From Kumtagia sp964244725 (GTDB taxonomy: Bacteria; Pseudomonadota; Alphaproteobacteria; Rhizobiales; Rhizobiaceae): a DNA stretch of 64,000 bases. This document shows, piece after piece, positions 34,113 through 42,146 of the stretch. The translations under genes were made by a program, and so were the position numbers. The first letter of the stretch is position 1. Each line of letters starts with the position of its first letter. The notes beneath the pieces were generated by a model. The model ran no database searches, was not told where the DNA came from, and saw only the letters and a list, made by a program, of their open reading frames with translations. The stretch spans positions 1-64,000 of the forward strand of contig CAXTJQ010000012.1 in NCBI GenBank assembly GCA_964244725.1. The letters run 5' to 3'.

Positions 34113-36627
34113 GCCCGGTCTCCTCTCGGCCCGCCTCGCGCTCGGCTGGCTCATCGGCGGCGAATGGCGGGCGCACCCGGCCCGCTTCCTCGCCACGGCG
34201 ATCGCGATCGCGGTCGGCGTCGCGCTCGGCTTCGCCGTCCATCTCGTCAACGGTTCGGCATTGACCTCCTTCGAGGGCGCGGTGCGCGGCGTCAACGGAG
34301 CCGCCGACCTGCAGGTGCGCAGCGCCTCGCCGCTCGGCTTCGACGAAACCCTCTATCCGCGCGTGATCGCGGCGGCGGGCGTGGCCGATGCCAGCCCGGT
34401 CGTCAGCCTCGATGCGGAAGCCGCCGGGAAGCGCTTCACCCTGCTCGGGCTCGACGTCATCCGCGCGGCGACCGTCACGCCCAGTCTCGTCGGCCTCCGG
34501 TCGAGCGGACCCGACACCAGCGCCGACGCGATTTTCGACGCGGACGCGCTGTTCCTGTCGCGCGTCGCGCTCGCCGCCTTGTCCGGCGATGTCGGCCAGA
34601 CGATCGCCGTTTCGGCCAATGGCCGCACCGTTCCGCTGCGCATCGCCGGGATCCTCTCCGGGGTCGCGGACGGGCAGGCGATCGGCGTGATCGACATCGC
34701 GGCGGCGCAATGGCGCTTCGACCGACTGGGCCGGCTCGACCGGATCGACCTGAAGATCGCCGATCGCGCCGCCGCCGAGGCCGCCATGGCCGAAATTCTG
34801 CCCGCCGATGCGCTTTTGCAAAGCGCCGACAGCGAAGCGGCGCAGGGAAGCGCCCTGTCGCGCGCCTATCGCGTCAACCTCGACATGCTCGCGCTCGTTG
34901 CGCTGCTGACGGGCGGGTTCCTGGTGTTTTCGGCGCAGTCGCTCTCGGTCGCGCGGCGGCTGCGCGCCTTCGCGCTGGTCCGCACGCTCGGCCTGCCGCG
35001 CCAGGGGATCGTCGCGGCGGTGGCCCTCGAGGGCCTGCTCGTCGGCCTGCTGGGGTCGATCGTCGGGCTCGCGCTCGGCTACGGCCTCGCGGTCGCAGCG
35101 CTGCGCTGGTTCGGCGGCGATCTCGGCGCGGGCTATTTCCGCGGCGGCGCCGTGCGGATCGTGTTCCAGCCCGCCGCGGCTTTGGGGTTCTTCGTGCTCG
35201 GCCTCGCCGCCGCCCTGCTCGGCAGCATCCTGCCGGCCATCGCCGCCTCCCGCGCGGCGCCGGCGGCCGCGCTCAAGAACAGCGGCGACGTCATCGACCC
35301 GCGCACGCCGGTTTCCTGGCGTCCGGCGTTCGTCCTGATGGCGGCAGGCGGGCTGGTCGTGCTTCTGCCGGCCGTCGGCGGCCTGCCGGTCTTCGGTTTC
35401 GTGGGCATGGGTCTTCTGCTGGCCGGCGGCGTCGCCGGCGTCCCCTGGCTGGCGCGCTTCCTGCTGCTGCGCTGGGCCCGCGTCCGGATAGACAGCGTGC
35501 CGACGCAACTGGCCGTCCGTCATGTCCATGGCGCGCCGGGCGAGGCGGCGACCGCGCTTTGCGGCATCGTCGCCAGCACCGCGCTGATGATCGCCATGGC
35601 GACCATGGTGACGAGTTTTCGCGGCGCGGTCGACGAATGGCTGGTGCAGGTCCTGTCGTCGGACCTCTACCTGCGCGCCGAAGGGAGCGCCCGCTTCGAA
35701 CCGGACCTGCAGGCGTCGCTCGCCTCGACGCCCGGCGTCGCCCGCATCGCGTTCAGCAAGCAGTTGCCGCTGATCCTCGACCCGGACCGCCCGCCTGTCG
35801 TACTGATCGCGCGCGAGGTCGGCGCCGGCGAGGGACGGCTGGCGCTGATCGAGACGGCCTCGGCGCTGCCGTCCGAGGCCATTCCCGTCTGGGCCTCGGA
35901 GCCGGCCGCGCGCCTCTACGGCTGGTCGGCGGGCGATGTCATCGGCCTGTCGATCGGCGCGGGCAAGCGCTTCGCGGTCGCCGGAATCTGGCGCGACTAT
36001 GCCCGCCAGCAGGGCGCCGTCGCGATGCGCGGCGAGGATTATACGGCGCTGACAGGCGACCGCTCGCGCGACGAGGCCGCAGTGACGCTGGCGGCGCAGG
36101 CCGACCCCGACGCGGTCGGGCGCGCGCTGGCCGCGAAGCTGCCGGATGCGATGCGTCCCTCCGTCTCCATCGTGCGCCCCTCGACGCTGCGGCGGTTCGC
36201 GCTCGACCTGTTCGACCGCAGCTTCGCGGTGACCTATCTGCTCGAAGCGGTGGCGATCCTGGTCGGCCTGGCCGGCGTCGCGGCGACGATGTCGGCGCAG
36301 ACGATCGCGCGGGTGCGGGAATTCGGCGTGCTGCGCCACCTCGGCGTCGGCAAGAGCCAGATCATGACGATGCTTGGCGTCGAAGGCGCGCTGCTCGGCG
36401 CCATCGGCGGGGTCGCCGGCGTGCTGCTCGGCGGGGTGCTGTCGCAGGTGCTGATCCATGTCATCAATCCGCAATCGTTCAACTGGACGATGACGACCCG
36501 CGTCCCGTACGGCACGGTCGCCGCCGTCGTCGCGGCGCTGGTGGTCGCGGCGGCCGGCACCGCGATTCTCGCGGGACGCCGCGCGACCGCGAAGAACGCC
36601 GTCATGGCGGTCAGGGAGGACTGGTGA
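34102..36627 (+). CDS. FtsX-domain ABC transporter permease (AttF/G-like)
   Basis: An 841-residue permease with the paired FtsX architecture: an N-terminal membrane helix and periplasmic domain, membrane helices around residues 260-410, a second periplasmic domain (about 480-700) and a final helix group starting near AVTYLLEAVAILVGLAGV. This duplicated form usually works as one chain with a LolD-type ATPase, and is typical of att-type operons. The start overlaps the ATPase gene and the stop overlaps the next ATG (TGATG), so all three are coupled. The substrate, probably a lipid or lipoprotein, is not determined. Confidence 0.9.
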   Translation: MASEPGLLSARLALGWLIGGEWRAHPARFLATAIAIAVGVALGFAVHLVNGSALTSFEGAVRGVNGAADLQVRSASPLGFDETLYPRVIAAAGVADASPVVSLDAEAAGKRFTLLGLDVIRAATVTPSLVGLRSSGPDTSADAIFDADALFLSRVALAALSGDVGQTIAVSANGRTVPLRIAGILSGVADGQAIGVIDIAAAQWRFDRLGRLDRIDLKIADRAAAEAAMAEILPADALLQSADSEAAQGSALSRAYRVNLDMLALVALLTGGFLVFSAQSLSVARRLRAFALVRTLGLPRQGIVAAVALEGLLVGLLGSIVGLALGYGLAVAALRWFGGDLGAGYFRGGAVRIVFQPAAALGFFVLGLAAALLGSILPAIAASRAAPAAALKNSGDVIDPRTPVSWRPAFVLMAAGGLVVLLPAVGGLPVFGFVGMGLLLAGGVAGVPWLARFLLLRWARVRIDSVPTQLAVRHVHGAPGEAATALCGIVASTALMIAMATMVTSFRGAVDEWLVQVLSSDLYLRAEGSARFEPDLQASLASTPGVARIAFSKQLPLILDPDRPPVVLIAREVGAGEGRLALIETASALPSEAIPVWASEPAARLYGWSAGDVIGLSIGAGKRFAVAGIWRDYARQQGAVAMRGEDYTALTGDRSRDEAAVTLAAQADPDAVGRALAAKLPDAMRPSVSIVRPSTLRRFALDLFDRSFAVTYLLEAVAILVGLAGVAATMSAQTIARVREFGVLRHLGVGKSQIMTMLGVEGALLGAIGGVAGVLLGGVLSQVLIHVINPQSFNWTMTTRVPYGTVAAVVAALVVAAAGTAILAGRRATAKNAVMAVREDW

Positions 36628-37697
36628 TGCGGCGTCGCACGCTTCTGCTCGGCCTGCTCGCGGTCGGCGCGACACCGGCGCGCTCGGCCGCCGTCGACTA
36701 TCCCGAGGTACGTCCGGGCGTCGCGCTCGTCTTTCCGGCCGACCATGGCGCCCATCCAGCCTACCGCACCGAGTGGTGGTACGTGACCGGCTGGCTGCAA
36801 ACCGATAGCGGCAAGGCGATGGGGTTCCAGGTTACTTTCTTCCGCACGCGGCCGCCGGCGGCCGCCGACAATCCGAGCCGGTTCGCGCCCGCGCAGGTGC
36901 TGTTCGCGCACGCGGCGCTGTCCGATCCGGAGGTGGGTCATCTTCTCCACGGCGAGCGTTCGGCGCGGGCCGGCTTCGGCATCGCCGAGGCGGCCGAGAC
37001 CGACGCGGACGTAAAGTTGCGCGACTGGTCGCTGCGTCGCACCCCGGACGGCCGCTTCGCCGCGAAGGTTTCGACCGCGGACTTCGCGCTCGACCTTGCC
37101 TTCGACCCGGAACAACCCGTTCTTCCGCAAGGCGAGGGCGGCTATAGCCGCAAAGGTCCGGAACCGCAGCAGGCAAGCCACTATTATTCGATGCCGCATC
37201 TCGCCGTCGCCGGCGCGGTGACCCGGGCCGGCAAGGCGACGCGCGTGACCGGCGAAGCGTGGCTCGACCGAGAGTGGTCGTCCGACTATCTGTCGGGCGA
37301 TGCCGTCGGCTGGGACTGGACCGGCCTCAACCTGGACGATGGCGGGGCGCTGATGGCGTTCCGCATCCGCGGCCGCGACGGCGGAACGATCTGGGCGGGC
37401 GGCTCGCTGCGCCGCCCGGGCGGCTCGATCGCGGTGCTGGCGGCCGTCGACGTCGCGTTCGAAACGATGCGGACCTGGCGTTCGCCGCGCACCAATGCCC
37501 TCTATCCGGTCGGGCAGGTCCTGAGCGTCGCCTTGCCGGAGGGCCAACGGCGCTTCGAGCTCGCGCCGCTGTTCGCCGACCAGGAACTGGACGGGCGCGC
37601 CGGCGGCCTGCCGGTCTATTGGGAAGGCGCGGTGACGGCGCCCAGCGGGCGTGGCTATCTCGAACTGACCGGCTATGCTGCGCCGATGCAGATGTAG
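36627..37697 (+). CDS. AttH/CrtC-like lipocalin-fold protein
   Basis: A 356-residue protein with a probable N-terminal export signal (MRRRTLLLGLLAVGATPARSAA). The family motifs are RTEWWYVTGWLQ near residue 45, HYYSMPHLAVAG near 185 and AWLDREWSSDYL near 211, typical of the AttH/carotenoid 1,2-hydratase group of two lipocalin-like domains. Such proteins bind hydrophobic ligands. Its overlap with the FtsX permease gene fits the att-type operon, in which the exported lipocalin works with the ABC system. A carotenoid role is unlikely, as no carotenoid genes are nearby. Confidence 0.88.
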   Translation: MRRRTLLLGLLAVGATPARSAAVDYPEVRPGVALVFPADHGAHPAYRTEWWYVTGWLQTDSGKAMGFQVTFFRTRPPAAADNPSRFAPAQVLFAHAALSDPEVGHLLHGERSARAGFGIAEAAETDADVKLRDWSLRRTPDGRFAAKVSTADFALDLAFDPEQPVLPQGEGGYSRKGPEPQQASHYYSMPHLAVAGAVTRAGKATRVTGEAWLDREWSSDYLSGDAVGWDWTGLNLDDGGALMAFRIRGRDGGTIWAGGSLRRPGGSIAVLAAVDVAFETMRTWRSPRTNALYPVGQVLSVALPEGQRRFELAPLFADQELDGRAGGLPVYWEGAVTAPSGRGYLELTGYAAPMQM

Positions 37698-37708
37698 GGA
37701 GAAGATTT

Positions 37709-38290
37709 TTGAGCGGCACATTGCGCGAGATCACGATCGTCCGGCACGGCGAGACCGAATGGACCAAATCCCGCAAGCACACCGGTCGGACCGATATTCC
37801 CTTGACGCCGGCAGGCGAGGCGGCGGCACGGAAGCTGGGCGACCGCCTGGGCGGAAAGATGTTTTCCACGGTCTGGTCGAGCCCTTCGTCGCGCGCGTCG
37901 GCCACCTGCGCGCTCGCCGGGTTCGAGGCGCGGCGCGGGATCGATCCCGACCTCGCCGAATGGGATTACGGCGCTTACGAAGGTCTCACGACCCGCGAAA
38001 TCCTCGAAACGCGCCCAGACTGGTCGCTGTTTCGCGACGGCTGTCCCGACGGGGAGGGCGCGGCCGATGTCGGGTCGCGCGCCGATTCGATCATCGGCCG
38101 GATCGCCTGGACAGACGGCAATGTGCTGATCTTTTCAAGCGCGCATGTCCTGCGCGTGCTGGCCGCGCGGTGGCTCGGCCTGCCGCCCGAACGCGGCGCA
38201 TCGTTCGTGCTCGACACGGCGAGCATCAGCATCCTTGGCTACGAGCACGATCCGTCAAAGCCGGTGATTCGGGCCTGGAACGAAACGTGA
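37709..38290 (+). CDS. Histidine phosphatase family protein
   Basis: A 193-residue phosphoglycerate-mutase-like phosphatase. The catalytic RHGETEW lies at about residue 12, the second conserved motif WSSPSSRA near 53, and a late SAHVLRVLAARWLGL near 145 gives the second His. The start is a TTG with AGGGAGA 5-6 bases upstream; no in-frame ATG fits the N-terminal RHG position. It follows the AttH-like gene by 11 bases and may be co-transcribed, but a link to the ABC system is not evident. Substrate unknown; such enzymes act on sugar phosphates and nucleotide-derived phosphates. Confidence 0.87.
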   Translation: MSGTLREITIVRHGETEWTKSRKHTGRTDIPLTPAGEAAARKLGDRLGGKMFSTVWSSPSSRASATCALAGFEARRGIDPDLAEWDYGAYEGLTTREILETRPDWSLFRDGCPDGEGAADVGSRADSIIGRIAWTDGNVLIFSSAHVLRVLAARWLGLPPERGASFVLDTASISILGYEHDPSKPVIRAWNET

Positions 38291-38459
38291 GTCCGACGGC
38301 TTTGGCGGACCGACGCGGATCAGCCTTGCGAATCGACCGCCAACCCGTGCAGGATCGGGACCGCGCTTCATTTATTTGCTGTCGGACCGCATTCACGACT
38401 GGACCATCATCCGGCCGAATGGTAGGCGGATTGTCGCAACGCATCCGATAGGAAATTCT

Positions 38460-38672
38460 ATGGCCACCGGTACAGTCAAATGGTTCAACGCAACGAAGGG
38501 CTTCGGTTTCATCCAGCCTGACAGCGGCGGAGCCGATGTTTTCGTCCATATCTCGGCAGTCGAGCGCTCGGGAATGACCAACCTGGTCGAAGGCCAGAAG
38601 CTGAACTACGAAATCGAGCAGGACCGCCGCAGCGGCAAGTCCTCGGCGGGAAGCCTGTCCAAGGCGGGCTGA
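38460..38672 (+). CDS. cspA: Cold-shock protein (CspA family)
   Basis: A 70-residue single cold-shock domain. It begins MATGTVKWFNATKGFGFIQP and holds both nucleic-acid-binding motifs, KGFGFI and VFVHI. It binds single-stranded RNA and DNA and melts RNA structure. The ATG at 38460 gives the family length; the frame is open further upstream. The 169-base leader from 38291 is long, as is usual for cold-shock genes whose 5' UTR folds to control translation, but no specific cold-box motif was identified. No strong terminator was seen after it. Confidence 0.95.
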   Translation: MATGTVKWFNATKGFGFIQPDSGGADVFVHISAVERSGMTNLVEGQKLNYEIEQDRRSGKSSAGSLSKAG

Positions 38673-38701
38673 ACGACGCGAGTTCGGTCTTTGGCGGGCG
38701 G

Positions 38702-39517
38702 CTACGGCCGTTCGCCACGGGCCAGGCGGCTCTCGATCCGGGCCACCACCGGCAGAAGGTCGGCGACACTGTCGACGACCTCGTGCGCCCCTGCGGCGGC
38801 CAGCCGTTCGTAGGCTGCCGCGCGCTTTTCCCTAAACACCTCCGCCGGCATCGCCCTGGTTTCGGCCAGCGTGTGGCCGAAGACGTTGCCCGACACGGCG
38901 ACGCCGACCGTCCAGGCGCCCGCGTTCAGCCCTTCCGCGATGCCGACCTCCGTGTCGTCGACCTTGATGCTCGCCGAGCACGGATAGACGCCGAGTTCGG
39001 TCAGCGCGCGCCACATCATATAGGGCGAGGGCCGTCCCTCCGGCGTGTCCCCGGTGCAGACAAGGCTGTCCGGAGCAAAGCCCTGGCTGGCCGCCGTTGG
39101 CAGGATCTCGGCCATGATGTCGCGCGTGTAGCCGGTGGTGGAGCCGATCGCGATGCCGCGCTCGCGCAACGCCGCGGCGACTTCGGCAACGCCGGGAATG
39201 AGATCGGCGAAGCGGCCGGCGACGGCCCGGTTCTTCGGAACGAAAACCTCGTAGAGCGCATCGATGTCCTTGTCGCCGGGAGCTTCGCCATGGACTTTCC
39301 GCCATTCGGCCGCCACCCGCGGCAGCGCCATCAGGGCCGCGATATGCGTACGCTTGGCCATGCCCATCGGTCCGCGCGCTTCCGCGACGCTGAGCTCGAC
39401 GCCGAATTCGGCAAAGCTCTCGACGAAGACGCCCATGGGGGCGAGCGAGCCGTGGTCGACCACGGTTCCCGCCCAGTCGAAGACGACGGCCCGGACACGC
39501 TGTGCTTTGCCGCTCAT
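38702..39517 (-). CDS. phnX: Phosphonoacetaldehyde hydrolase
   Basis: A 271-residue haloacid-dehalogenase enzyme that splits phosphonoacetaldehyde into acetaldehyde and phosphate in 2-aminoethylphosphonate breakdown. The nucleophile loop is VVFDWAGT (Asp14, with Ala16 as in PhnX), the Schiff-base Lys lies in GMAKRTHI near residue 55, and TTGYTRDIM plus DDTEVGIAEGLNAG give the remaining HAD motifs. The ATG overlaps the stop of the FAD oxidoreductase gene (ATGA), so the two are coupled. The aminotransferase PhnW that normally feeds it is not in the window; the flavoenzyme may take its place. Confidence 0.95.
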   Translation of the reverse strand: MSGKAQRVRAVVFDWAGTVVDHGSLAPMGVFVESFAEFGVELSVAEARGPMGMAKRTHIAALMALPRVAAEWRKVHGEAPGDKDIDALYEVFVPKNRAVAGRFADLIPGVAEVAAALRERGIAIGSTTGYTRDIMAEILPTAASQGFAPDSLVCTGDTPEGRPSPYMMWRALTELGVYPCSASIKVDDTEVGIAEGLNAGAWTVGVAVSGNVFGHTLAETRAMPAEVFREKRAAAYERLAAAGAHEVVDSVADLLPVVARIESRLARGERP

Positions 39518-40668
39518 AACCGGGCCTCGCTGAAGTTGGAAAGGCCGAAAAGATCGGCCACGACCTCCTCGGCGATGGCGAAGGCCGTGCTCGCGCCCGT
39601 GCCGCTGGTGATCATGACGATACGCGCATCCTCGAAGGGCGTATCGCAAAACATCGTCCGGTCGGCCGCCGAGGCGTAGGTTCCCGTCCAGCGCTCGACG
39701 ACCTCGATCCTCGCCGCGCCGAACACCGCGCGGAATTCGTCGAGGATGATGTCGTCGACCGCGGTGGGGGCGAACGGATCGGGGGTCGCCGCGTAATGGT
39801 GCGAATCGCCCACGACGAGCGAGCCGTCCGCGCTCTGCACCACGATCAGGTGAATGCCGTTTCGGAGCGCGGGCGTCTGTTCGGCGGCGAGCCTGCTCTT
39901 CAGCGCGGCGGCTTCGGCAAGCGCCGCGTAGCCGGCGTAGCGCGCCAGGCTGAGGTCGGACATCACCGAGCCCGCCAGTCGGAAACCCGGATCGGCGAGC
40001 CGCATCATATGCAGCTTGCAGCGCGTCAGGCCGTAGGCGGCGAGGCGCTCTGGAAACAAGGTCGCGAAGTCGTCGCCGGGGCACACGACGGTTCTGTCGG
40101 CGCGGATCGCGCCGCCGGCGGTCGCGACTAACCCCGGCTCCACGCCGCGAACCGCCGTCCGGCACAGGAAGGCGACGCCCCGCGCTTCCTCCAGATACCG
40201 CGCCAGGCACGGGATGGCCTCGCGCGACTCGACGCGCAGATCGTGGGGGCTCCAGAGGGCGCCGCAGGTCGCGCCCGATGCGATCTGCGGTTGATGCCGC
40301 GCAATGTCGGCCGGGTCCATGAGCGAACAGCCTTCGCCCATCTCGGTGTCGAGGAACGCCTCGATCACCGCGCGCGCTTCGGGCCGGCGCGCGACGACGG
40401 TCACGCCGCGGTGGACGATCCCGATCCCGGCCGGGCCGGCGACTTCAAGCCAGATGTCGCGCGAGCGCATCGCGCGGCGCCAGACCTCGCCGCGCTCCTG
40501 GCCGGTGACCGTGACGAAGCCGAAATTGCGGATCGATGCGCCATTGGCTTGGGCGTCGCGATCGATGACGACGACGCTCAAGCCCCGCCGCGCGGCCGCC
40601 AGCGCATGCGCCAGGCCGACAATGCCGGCCCCGACGACTGCCAGATCGAACCGCCCGGATGGCTGCAT
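39514..40668 (-). CDS. FAD-dependent oxidoreductase of the phosphonate-linked (TIGR03364-like) group
   Basis: A 384-residue DadA/ThiO-like flavoprotein. The N-terminal dinucleotide fold is VVGAGIVGLAHALAAARRGLS, and the final FAD-contact segment is IVMITSGTGASTAFAIAEEV. Flavoproteins of this subgroup are typically found beside phosphonatase genes. The inferred reaction is oxidation of 2-aminoethylphosphonate or an N-methyl form to phosphonoacetaldehyde, which the coupled PhnX then hydrolyses. It is the first gene of this minus-strand pair; a pair of direct repeats lies about 170 bases upstream. Confidence 0.85.
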   Translation of the reverse strand: MQPSGRFDLAVVGAGIVGLAHALAAARRGLSVVVIDRDAQANGASIRNFGFVTVTGQERGEVWRRAMRSRDIWLEVAGPAGIGIVHRGVTVVARRPEARAVIEAFLDTEMGEGCSLMDPADIARHQPQIASGATCGALWSPHDLRVESREAIPCLARYLEEARGVAFLCRTAVRGVEPGLVATAGGAIRADRTVVCPGDDFATLFPERLAAYGLTRCKLHMMRLADPGFRLAGSVMSDLSLARYAGYAALAEAAALKSRLAAEQTPALRNGIHLIVVQSADGSLVVGDSHHYAATPDPFAPTAVDDIILDEFRAVFGAARIEVVERWTGTYASAADRTMFCDTPFEDARIVMITSGTGASTAFAIAEEVVADLFGLSNFSEARL

Positions 40669-40835
40669 GCCGCCGTCGCCCCAAGCCCGTCCATCCCACG
40701 ACGGACGCGCTTGCCTGCCTTTTAAGTCAACCGCGTTCGCATCGCAATCGTCGACGCCATGGCCGAAGCCTTCGGACCAGGGCTCGTTGTCGTGCGGCCT
40801 CTGGAAGTTTGAGAAATGACGGCCAGTGGCAGGCC

Positions 40836-40859
40836 TTATGACTAACCTTTGTTATGACT
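40836..40859. promoter_or_regulatory. Two TTATGACT direct repeats upstream of the phnX operon
   Basis: TTATGACT occurs at 40836-40843 and again at 40852-40859, a 16-base period, in an AT-richer patch of the gap between the divergent FAD oxidoreductase gene and the small gene at 40989. Such spaced copies suggest an operator for a regulator of the phosphonate genes, but no regulator gene is adjacent. The rest of the 320-base gap shows nothing else recognisable. Confidence 0.35.
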
Positions 40860-40988
40860 TCGACAACTGATCTTGCCGCTTGCGCTGGCGGAGCCAGAAA
40901 ACAAAACTTGAGTGGATTTTTATGATTGGAAACGCCATGGTCCGTTCGGGGAGACGGCCCGGCTCGGGCCGAGGAAGTGCGGGGCCGC

Positions 40989-41183
40989 TTGAAGCGCTTT
41001 GTCGTCGTGCAGGAGCCTACGGGAACGTGGGCGGTTTTCGACACGCTGGACGATACCCCGGTCGTTCTTTGTGGCAAGGCGCAGATCGGCCTCAACCTGA
41101 CCGAGGCCAAGGTGGTGGCGGCGATGGAAAACGAAGGGACCGATCAGCGAAATGATTCGATCGGTGCGGCCCGGCGGTTGTGA
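40989..41183 (+). CDS. Small conserved-looking hypothetical protein
   Basis: A short reading frame giving LKRFVVVQEPTGTWAVFDTL, then DDTPVVLCGKAQIGLNLTEAKVVAAMENE. The pattern of alternating strands plus a helix looks like a genuine small protein of about 64 residues. The start is uncertain: TTG at 40989 places the first strand at the N-terminus, while the frame stays open to a TTG at 40926. No good ribosome site was found. It converges on iolE with 23 bases between. Function unknown. Confidence 0.5.
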   Translation: MKRFVVVQEPTGTWAVFDTLDDTPVVLCGKAQIGLNLTEAKVVAAMENEGTDQRNDSIGAARRL

Positions 41184-41206
41184 GCGGGCCGGCCTGGCCG
41201 CCGGCA

Positions 41207-42106
41207 TCACGCCCCGACCGTATAGCCGGCCGCCGCCATGACCCGCAGCAGTTCGGCGTGGCCGATTTGCGCCATGCGCAGCGGCGGGTTGCTGATCGGA
41301 TCCTGTTCCGCTTCGACCACGAACCAGCCCTCGTAGCCGTGATGCGCGAGACGCTTGACGATCGCCTCGAAGTCGAGCGAGCCATCGCCCGGCACGGTGA
41401 AGGCGCCCTTGATCACGGCGTCAAGAAAACTCTCCTTCGACCGGTCGATGGCGGCGATCACCTCGCCGCGCACGTCCTTGGTGTGGACATGGCTGATGCG
41501 GGCGTGGTGATTGTCGATGACGCGCAGCACGTCGCCGCCGGCGAACGCCATGTGGCCGGAATCGTAGAGCAGCGGCAGGGCCTCACCCGAATGCCTCATC
41601 AGGCCGTCGACGTCCTCCTCGCTCTCGATCGCGGCCGCCATGTGGTGATGGTAGGAGATCGGCATGCCCTGCCCGGCGCACCATTCGGCGAACGCGGTCA
41701 TCTTGCGGCCGTAGCTCCTCATCTCCCCCTCGTCGAGACGGCGGCGCATCGCCAGCGGTTTCGATCGGTCGCCCTGGATCGCGCCGGCCGTCTCGCCGTA
41801 GACGATGCAGGGCGCGCCGACGGCCTTGAACAGCGCCATCTGCGGCGCGATCCGGTCCTTCTCGGCCTCGATGTCGCCATCCAGCAGCAGCCCGGAAAAC
41901 CAGCCGCCGCATACAGCCACGCCATGCGCCGCGAGGATCGGCATCAGGATTTTCGGATCAAGCGGAAAGCGGCGGCCGGTCTCCATGCCGGTGAAACCTG
42001 CCTGGCGCGCTTCGGACAGGCAGCCCTCGAGCGAGATGTCGCCGCTGAGTTCGGCCAGGTCGTCGTTCCACCAGGCGATGGGCGCGATGCCGAGTTTGGC
42101 TTTCAT
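41207..42106 (-). CDS. iolE: Inosose dehydratase
   Basis: A 299-residue TIM-barrel enzyme of the IolE/sugar isomerase family. The start MKAKLGIAPIAWWNDDL and the active-site stretches YHHHMAAAIESEED, LLYDSGHMAFAGGD and HVHTKDV match IolE, which dehydrates 2-keto-myo-inositol to the trihydroxycyclohexane-dione. ATG 42106 gives the usual length. It follows iolD on the same strand after 40 bases. Other iol genes (iolB, iolC, iolG) are not in the window. Confidence 0.93.
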   Translation of the reverse strand: MKAKLGIAPIAWWNDDLAELSGDISLEGCLSEARQAGFTGMETGRRFPLDPKILMPILAAHGVAVCGGWFSGLLLDGDIEAEKDRIAPQMALFKAVGAPCIVYGETAGAIQGDRSKPLAMRRRLDEGEMRSYGRKMTAFAEWCAGQGMPISYHHHMAAAIESEEDVDGLMRHSGEALPLLYDSGHMAFAGGDVLRVIDNHHARISHVHTKDVRGEVIAAIDRSKESFLDAVIKGAFTVPGDGSLDFEAIVKRLAHHGYEGWFVVEAEQDPISNPPLRMAQIGHAELLRVMAAAGYTVGA

Positions 42107-42146
42107 GGTCGTCTCCGGAAGGTGTGCTCGATGGTCAAAGGAACGA

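Noticed and set aside
34027..36675. 882-codon minus-strand frame opposite the FtsX permease
   Set aside because: Composition is that of an antisense shadow (RRHRRRDAGQADQ-like runs), with no ribosome site or domain.
40880..41155. Overlapping plus-strand frame containing the ATG at 40922
   Set aside because: The alternative frame gives a Gly/Arg-rich peptide without structure, while the frame at 40989 looks like a folded small protein.
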